A stretch of 64,000 nucleotides of DNA. It comes from Oxalobacteraceae bacterium (GTDB lineage: Bacteria; Pseudomonadota; Gammaproteobacteria; Burkholderiales; Burkholderiaceae_D). The stretch spans positions 1 to 64,000 of the forward strand of contig JAJTGE010000007.1 of NCBI GenBank assembly GCA_021298555.1. The letters run 5' to 3'. Of this stretch, positions 57,987 to 64,000 are shown piece by piece; the first letter of the stretch is position 1, and the number at the start of each line of letters is the position of its first letter. A model generated the notes under the pieces. The model was not told the origin of the DNA, made no database searches, and saw only the letters and a program-made list of their open reading frames with translations. A program made the translations under genes and the position numbers.

Positions 57987-59796
57987 TATTTACACTCGTC
58001 AATTAGGCCGAGAAAAGCGGGCGCGTGAGGAAGCCGAACGCCTGCTTGAACAAAAAAGTCGCGAACTATACAAACAAGCAAACGAACGTAATCGAGCATT
58101 AACTGCGCTTGCAGAAAGCGAAGAGCGATACCGATTAATTGTTGAGCTGTCACCAGACGCTATTCTCATTGAGTCTGAGGGAAAAATTGTTTTCGTAAAT
58201 CACACCGCGCGGCTGCTGTTCAAGGAAAGCCAATCTCGCACCTTAAAAGGCCTGAGTGTTCTTGATATCACAGCACCTCAAAACCGTGCTCAGGCAACTG
58301 AGGTAATTAAAACTCTCATACAGGGCGCTGATCCACGACAAACCGAGGAATTTGCCCTGCGTCTTGATGGCTCGCTAGTCGAGGTATCGGTCAGGCGTGC
58401 CTTTGTAATATTCGCAGGACAACCAGCGATACAAATGGTGGTGCGAGACATTTCAGTGCGCAAGACACTGGAAAAACAGCTCGCGTATCAGGCAACCCAT
58501 GACACACTCACAGGCGTCAGCAACCGAGCCGCTCTCTTTGCCCACTTATCAAAGTCACTTGCAGAAGCAAAAAATCTTGGACAACCTGTATGGGTAGCAT
58601 TTCTGGATTTGGATCGGTTTAAACAAATTAATGACCGCTTTGGCCATCGTGTAGGCGATCAGTTGCTAATTATCGTTACAGAGCGATTAACCCACGTACT
58701 TCGACGCACGGATATGTTGGGTCGATTTGGTGGTGATGAATTTGTCATAGTTTTACAAGGCTGCCCAACAGGAAATACCACCTCCGATTTATTTGAACGC
58801 GTAATGGCTAGCATACGTGAGCCCATTACCATTGATAGTAATACGTTACACGTAGGCTGCAGCATAGGAGTTGCTACCTACCCTGGTGATGGCGAAACAC
58901 CGGATGAACTACTAGCCAATGCCGATGCCGCTATGTACCGCGCAAAACAATCGGGCCGTAATCGCTGTCAGTTTTATAACAGCGATATTCAAGAACAACT
59001 CGTAAAGCGCACCCGCATAGAAATGGGGTTAGTGGATATTTTGGATCGAGGTGAATTGTTCATAGAATATCAACCGCAGGTATCCATAGAAACAGGCATG
59101 GTTTCAGGTGCTGAAGCATTGTTGCGATGGGAACATCCTGAACTGGGAAGTTTAACTCCCAATGAATTCATACCTATTGCAGAAGAAAGTTCGACCATAA
59201 ACAGCATAGGCGCTTGGGTAGTCAGAAACGCATGTAATCAAATCGCTCAATGGGAACGCGAAGGATTGGGTAAGCTTCGAGTTGCAGTTAACCTTTCAGC
59301 TCGCCAATTGCCCGAATTGTCGTTGTCCAGCATAGTTCAATCGGCCTTAATCAGTTCCGGATTGGCACCCGATCGGCTTGACCTTGAACTGACCGAAACA
59401 CTGATGATGTCGGATATCAAACTGACACAAGAAACCCTACTCGAATTGAAGCAGCAAGGAGTACAAATTTCGGTTGATGACTTTGGAACTGGGTACTCAA
59501 GTTTAGTTTATTTGCAAACACTGCCTCTATCGAGCTTAAAAATTGATAAGCAATTTATTCAAGCTTTACAGAACGACACCAAACATACCAGCAACAAAAT
59601 CGTCATTACGCTGATAAAGCTAGCGCACAGCTTAAAGTTACGCGTTGTGGCCGAAGGTGTAGAAACACAGTCTCAGTTACATTTTTTACGCCAGCACGGT
59701 TGTGACGAGATACAAGGTTATCTGTGTAGCCCTCCTCTGCGAGCAGCTGATTTTTCAGCTTTTATGAAAAATCATCAACCACAAGCGTGGTGCTAA
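57970..59796 (+). CDS. PAS-GGDEF-EAL protein, H-NOX-associated
   Basis: Coiled coil REKRAREEAERLLEQKSRELY; PAS; RFGGDEFVIVLQ; GAEALLRWEHPELG; DDFGTGYSSLVYL; start 57970 preferred. Confidence 0.95.
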   Translation: MQIRDDIYTRQLGREKRAREEAERLLEQKSRELYKQANERNRALTALAESEERYRLIVELSPDAILIESEGKIVFVNHTARLLFKESQSRTLKGLSVLDITAPQNRAQATEVIKTLIQGADPRQTEEFALRLDGSLVEVSVRRAFVIFAGQPAIQMVVRDISVRKTLEKQLAYQATHDTLTGVSNRAALFAHLSKSLAEAKNLGQPVWVAFLDLDRFKQINDRFGHRVGDQLLIIVTERLTHVLRRTDMLGRFGGDEFVIVLQGCPTGNTTSDLFERVMASIREPITIDSNTLHVGCSIGVATYPGDGETPDELLANADAAMYRAKQSGRNRCQFYNSDIQEQLVKRTRIEMGLVDILDRGELFIEYQPQVSIETGMVSGAEALLRWEHPELGSLTPNEFIPIAEESSTINSIGAWVVRNACNQIAQWEREGLGKLRVAVNLSARQLPELSLSSIVQSALISSGLAPDRLDLELTETLMMSDIKLTQETLLELKQQGVQISVDDFGTGYSSLVYLQTLPLSSLKIDKQFIQALQNDTKHTSNKIVITLIKLAHSLKLRVVAEGVETQSQLHFLRQHGCDEIQGYLCSPPLRAADFSAFMKNHQPQAWC

Positions 59797-62700
59797 TTAC
59801 AGAATTATATTACACACATCAGCGCCATCTTCCGGAACTTTCTGAGAAAATAATCGTTTGATCGGCACCCAAACCACCGAGGTTGCAAAACGAACGATAG
59901 TCTCTATTACATCCCCCGCATTGGGCCCGATAGTAAATTTATCCAGCCCGCCTTTAACTTCCAGTGGTGTTGCCAAACTAAGAAATTGCGCTGTCTTTGC
60001 CTGCGGCTGCAAACGCATGTGCAGAGTTTCATTGGCCAAATCTATCGCCGTTGTACCCTTTACTCGCACCTTGCTGGTATCAAGTACCAGCTGACGTTGA
60101 TTTAACTTTCCATTCACCAGCGTAAAGCGCCCTACTGCACAATTAACTTTGGATTCATTTTTCGGATCGATCGTGGGTAGTAGCGCCAGCAGTAAATTAA
60201 CTGCCCACAGATCAACCATATCAGCCTTCATTTCGTTGGGCCATACTAAAAAATCCAATTGCCCGTTACCGTACTTAAGTGCATCAGACAAACGGGGTGA
60301 TTTAGCTTGTACATCCATGTGCAAGCTAAAACGCCCAGAAACATCGGCTGCTGGCTTGATACGACGTGCAAGCACACCATAATCAAATTTATCAACATCG
60401 ATAGTCATGCTGGTCTGTATGTCGCGCTCTCGTGGCTCGTAGGTAACCTGGGCTTTTGCGGTGCCGCCTTGCATAGCGATACTGGCCGGCCCAATCACGG
60501 CACGGCCATCACTAATTTTTGCTTCCAGCGCACCGCTACCTAGCTGATCTTTGCCTGCAATCACGCTATCAACGCGAACCGATAAGTAAGCGGTAATTGA
60601 TCGCAGCGTTTGGGCACTTAAGAGACTTTGTATTTCCTCGCTAGTGTCTACTGCTTTTTTTCGGATGCTGTCGCTCTCAGTGGGCACAGCTGGGGCTTGA
60701 GTTGCAGACCACCCCGCCAAAGGAAAATCATCCAACTGTATCTGCGGCGTGGCTAAATTGATTGTTAATCGTGGGGGATGAGACGTTGTCTCGAGCTTGC
60801 CGTGCCCTTGCAGTGAGCTGCTTCCCATAGCCAGGTTTAATTCATCGACTGAGTAAACACCGGGCGCGATACGAAAGCGACCTTGTGCACTCCACGGCCC
60901 CCAGGGTGGCATCGCAACGCGCAGCAGGTGATTCACGCTATCCAACCGTTCACCTGAGGCCTTGAGCTGCAATTCCAGATCCGGTTCTTGCTTGGTGCGA
61001 TTTAATGTACCCACTAGCTGCAGCTGACTGCGCGCGGCAGATACAGTTAGTTCAAACGGCACGGGTAAACGAGGATTGAGTAATTCGTTTGCACTCGCAC
61101 TGCGCACCATTAACTCTACGGGGTGCTCATCAACACCACCTTCAAGCGACAGCGTTAGTGGCTGTGCGGGCGCAGCACTCAGCCGACCTTGATTTAATAT
61201 CAGCGTAGCCACCGAGCGCTGATTAGCATCACGCCAATTCAATTTTCCGCCGGTGATTTCACCTACTAGTTGGGCATTGGCGATCAGGCTGGCTAATTGG
61301 TGAGCATGGCTATCCAGGTAAAGTGAAAATCGTTCGGCTGTTAGATCGATCGTTTGTGAAAGTTTAAGATCACGTAAAACCTGACCACCATCGAGATTTT
61401 TTGCAAATAACCACAACTGCGCATGTGGCTCGGTACTGCGCATATCCAGCATGATGGCACCATCTAAGCGTTGTTTTCCCAGCTCGGCAAAAAAAGGTGA
61501 TGCAGGCATGTAACCATCCCGCAGTTGCGTATCAAAGCCTATATTAGTAATACTTATAGAGGTGGTTTTTAAAGATGAAACTCGTACGCGGATATCAGCA
61601 TCATCAAGTACTAATTGTTGCGGCAATATCGGAATGTTCAGAACAGCCGCTTGTGAGGTAGTACGTTTTTTAGCTAATAGCAGCTGGTCTAATTCAACGG
61701 CATCTAACTGCCCTATATTCAGTACTACGCCATAGATAGATTTACCCTTGAGCACGCGCTTTTGTAGGTCGGCATGCAAACCACTACTACCAACTTGTAG
61801 TACTAAATCAGATAAATGCCAGTGCTGTGAACTGGCAGAAATACGCCCAGCCACCGCAAGTGCTGCGCGTGCATCGGGACGTACACCCAACCACACAGCG
61901 ACATCACCTGCACGCTCTGCACCCAAACTAAACGAGACAGTCGCATCGCCTTTTTCGGCATTAAGTGTACTGGCGAGATGAGCTGCAAAGCCGCGAGCTT
62001 GAGCCGTTAATGTAAATTCTGTGGTGGCACTTTGCATGGCCGAACGCAAATCACTTCCTGTCAACCGCGCCTGTAACGATTTACCGAGCAGCGTAGCGGT
62101 AAGCTGCCCTTCCAGTGCGCGACCTGAGGGTAAACTTATGTGCATGCGTTGTATACGAAACGCTACCGGCTGACCGCCATCGAGATTGCCGTAACTGAGT
62201 TGACTATCACGCACATCCAGTTGTACTGATAATGCCTTCATCAGCGATGCGCCATCCTGACCTTGCGATGCCAGCTTAATGTGCAACTGCCCCGACTGAC
62301 CTTTGATGCCGCCTATCCCTGTTATGAGTTGAGCTAATCCACCCACATCAGCCTGATCACTGCTTAGTGCTAATTGAAATGTTGGTATGGTGCGTGATCC
62401 ATCAGCTCTCATTTCAGCTTTAAACGGCACACCGGCTATGCGTGCTGTCATTGGCATAGAAAATTTTCCACGATCCAGTTTGAGTGCCAAGGTGGTCTGT
62501 TGTACATCACCTGGCAAACTTATCCATTCATCGACTGACAAAGCCAGATCAACATCTTGATGATTGAGCGCCTGCAGATCTATTTTTGCGCGTGTAAGAC
62601 TACGATACAAAGCAGGTATATCTGTGGGTGGTTCTTCTTCAGCGTCTTGCCCCAGAAAAGGACGCAAATCCAAGCGCGACACGGCGAGCTTTCCACTGAG

Positions 62701-63666
62701 CTTAGTTCGCTCAGTGCGCGTATCGACTGCCAGTACTCCAGTCATAGACGATAGCCCTAGCTGCGCACTAAGTTCATTGAGTTGAATTTCACCGGGCTTG
62801 AGCGTTAATAAACCAGACACACCGGCTACACCTGCGCTAGGTAAATCGATATCAAACAACGCACCAAAGCCAGCAATGTCGTTCGTACCTAATCCAAATC
62901 GTAACTGGCTAAGAGTAGGACTAAGCGTGCCATACGTATTAAATGTGCTGTTTGCAAAACTAAGCTGTAATTCAACCGGCCAAGGGGATTTACCCTTGGT
63001 GAGTTGCAGAAGTGTGCCGCCTCGAATTTTTAGCGTGTAAGGTATATCTTGATTGATGTGCCCTTTGGCATTCAAAGACAGTTGACCATTTGCAGGTAGC
63101 TGCGCGTCTAGTTTATCTAGCGCCAATTGCGAGGTTTTTTCACTTGTGCCTTTATAGGTCACACGCAATCGTTCAATACGAATGTGTTTGATATCGAAAT
63201 GCGGGGTAAATGCAGACGCTGATGTGGGTTCTTGAGTATCTACAGCTGACGTTTCGTTCGCTGAATCAAAAATCCAATTCGCCTGACCCGAATCAGCCTG
63301 TATCAGCGTAAGCTCTACGTCACTTGCAGACAAACTCTCGGCGCGTAGCTGGCCGTGCCACAGCGGCAGCAAATCCAAACGTATTTGCAATTCACCAACG
63401 CGCGCAAAATCGCTACCAATAAATCCTTGCGGCTGTTGAATTCGTAGACCATGCACGACCAAACGAGGGTGTATACCGACTTCAAGCGCAACAGCACCTT
63501 CCAGATGAACGATCCTGCCCAGCTGCTCTGATAACCAACGCCCTAGCCATCCGCGGTAGGCATTGGCATCTATGGGTATGCCTACCCACAAACACAGCAA
63601 CAGAGCAAAGAATCCCGTCAGCAATAACGCTGTAAACCAACGTAAATGACGTAGTCGTAAAAACAT
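59797..63666 (-). CDS. AsmA family protein
   Basis: 1289 aa; N-terminal TM; GGTAKAQVTYEPRERDIQTSMTIDVDKFDYGVLARRIKP; AsmA C-terminal region. Confidence 0.88.
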   Translation of the reverse strand: MFLRLRHLRWFTALLLTGFFALLLCLWVGIPIDANAYRGWLGRWLSEQLGRIVHLEGAVALEVGIHPRLVVHGLRIQQPQGFIGSDFARVGELQIRLDLLPLWHGQLRAESLSASDVELTLIQADSGQANWIFDSANETSAVDTQEPTSASAFTPHFDIKHIRIERLRVTYKGTSEKTSQLALDKLDAQLPANGQLSLNAKGHINQDIPYTLKIRGGTLLQLTKGKSPWPVELQLSFANSTFNTYGTLSPTLSQLRFGLGTNDIAGFGALFDIDLPSAGVAGVSGLLTLKPGEIQLNELSAQLGLSSMTGVLAVDTRTERTKLSGKLAVSRLDLRPFLGQDAEEEPPTDIPALYRSLTRAKIDLQALNHQDVDLALSVDEWISLPGDVQQTTLALKLDRGKFSMPMTARIAGVPFKAEMRADGSRTIPTFQLALSSDQADVGGLAQLITGIGGIKGQSGQLHIKLASQGQDGASLMKALSVQLDVRDSQLSYGNLDGGQPVAFRIQRMHISLPSGRALEGQLTATLLGKSLQARLTGSDLRSAMQSATTEFTLTAQARGFAAHLASTLNAEKGDATVSFSLGAERAGDVAVWLGVRPDARAALAVAGRISASSQHWHLSDLVLQVGSSGLHADLQKRVLKGKSIYGVVLNIGQLDAVELDQLLLAKKRTTSQAAVLNIPILPQQLVLDDADIRVRVSSLKTTSISITNIGFDTQLRDGYMPASPFFAELGKQRLDGAIMLDMRSTEPHAQLWLFAKNLDGGQVLRDLKLSQTIDLTAERFSLYLDSHAHQLASLIANAQLVGEITGGKLNWRDANQRSVATLILNQGRLSAAPAQPLTLSLEGGVDEHPVELMVRSASANELLNPRLPVPFELTVSAARSQLQLVGTLNRTKQEPDLELQLKASGERLDSVNHLLRVAMPPWGPWSAQGRFRIAPGVYSVDELNLAMGSSSLQGHGKLETTSHPPRLTINLATPQIQLDDFPLAGWSATQAPAVPTESDSIRKKAVDTSEEIQSLLSAQTLRSITAYLSVRVDSVIAGKDQLGSGALEAKISDGRAVIGPASIAMQGGTAKAQVTYEPRERDIQTSMTIDVDKFDYGVLARRIKPAADVSGRFSLHMDVQAKSPRLSDALKYGNGQLDFLVWPNEMKADMVDLWAVNLLLALLPTIDPKNESKVNCAVGRFTLVNGKLNQRQLVLDTSKVRVKGTTAIDLANETLHMRLQPQAKTAQFLSLATPLEVKGGLDKFTIGPNAGDVIETIVRFATSVVWVPIKRLFSQKVPEDGADVCNIIL

Positions 63667-63707
63667 ACAACAACGCTTTCTGACAAAAATTAGTCTTGCC
63701 TAGCCAT

Positions 63708-64000
63708 CTAACTAAAATGGGTACGCAAATAATCTGCACAGAGTGCTACGGCAGTGTTGGCTTCATCGATGATGCCACCCATGATGATGAAACCATGAAT
63801 TTGCCGCTCAAAGCACACATACTGTACTTGATTGCCTGCTGCAGATAAGGCATCGGCATAGGCTCTGCCCTCATCACGCAAAGGATCAAATCCGGCCGTT
63901 AACACCAAGGCTGGTGGAAGCTTACTGAGATCGGTTGCTAATAAAGGCGAAGCACGACTATCGAGTTGATCCAATTCTGTTCGCAAATACACATCACGAA
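63708..64000 (-). CDS. Partial CDS: alpha/beta hydrolase fold (HSL/esterase-like) C-terminal part
   Basis: LPPALVLTAGFDPLRDEGRAYADALSAAGNQVQYVCFERQIHGF; frame open to the window edge. Confidence 0.88.
   Translation of the reverse strand, partial: RDVYLRTELDQLDSRASPLLATDLSKLPPALVLTAGFDPLRDEGRAYADALSAAGNQVQYVCFERQIHGFIIMGGIIDEANTAVALCADYLRTHFS

Overview
The window looks like a chromosomal segment of a betaproteobacterium, probably Burkholderiales-like. This is inferred from gene content and from a mltG-tmk-holB-pilZ-tatD cluster, not from any search. About 63 credible CDSs are present. Most are ordinary housekeeping or catabolic genes: Hsp20, glycosyltransferases, pirin, RsuA, TatD, HolB/Tmk/MltG, YgfZ, an acyl-CoA/beta-oxidation-type cluster, RibA, lactate permease, a liv-type ABC importer with ALDH/SDR/ADH, a Gld-type ABC operon, DUF1501/DUF1800, di-heme peroxidase, H-NOX plus GGDEF/EAL, and AsmA. 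No rRNA, tRNA, CRISPR array or intact mobile element was recognised. The most interesting locus is a compact four-gene unit at about 31045-34513. It encodes (i) a protein with three glycine-zipper repeats separated by Gln-rich linkers, (ii) an 87-aa protein that aligns by eye with the N-terminal prodomain of the next protein, (iii) an intact subtilisin-family (S8) protease with no recognisable signal peptide, and (iv) a small HTH-like protein. I propose a protease / stand-alone propeptide / repeat-substrate system. Other notable points: an SDR carrying both halohydrin dehalogenase signature motifs (2177-2860); a LivF lacking the Walker A region; an MBL-fold lactonase-like protein lacking the segment with the bridging Asp; a hairpin-dense intergenic region upstream of H-NOX; and several promoter-proximal dyads. 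All homology statements are from memory and eye; no searches were run.
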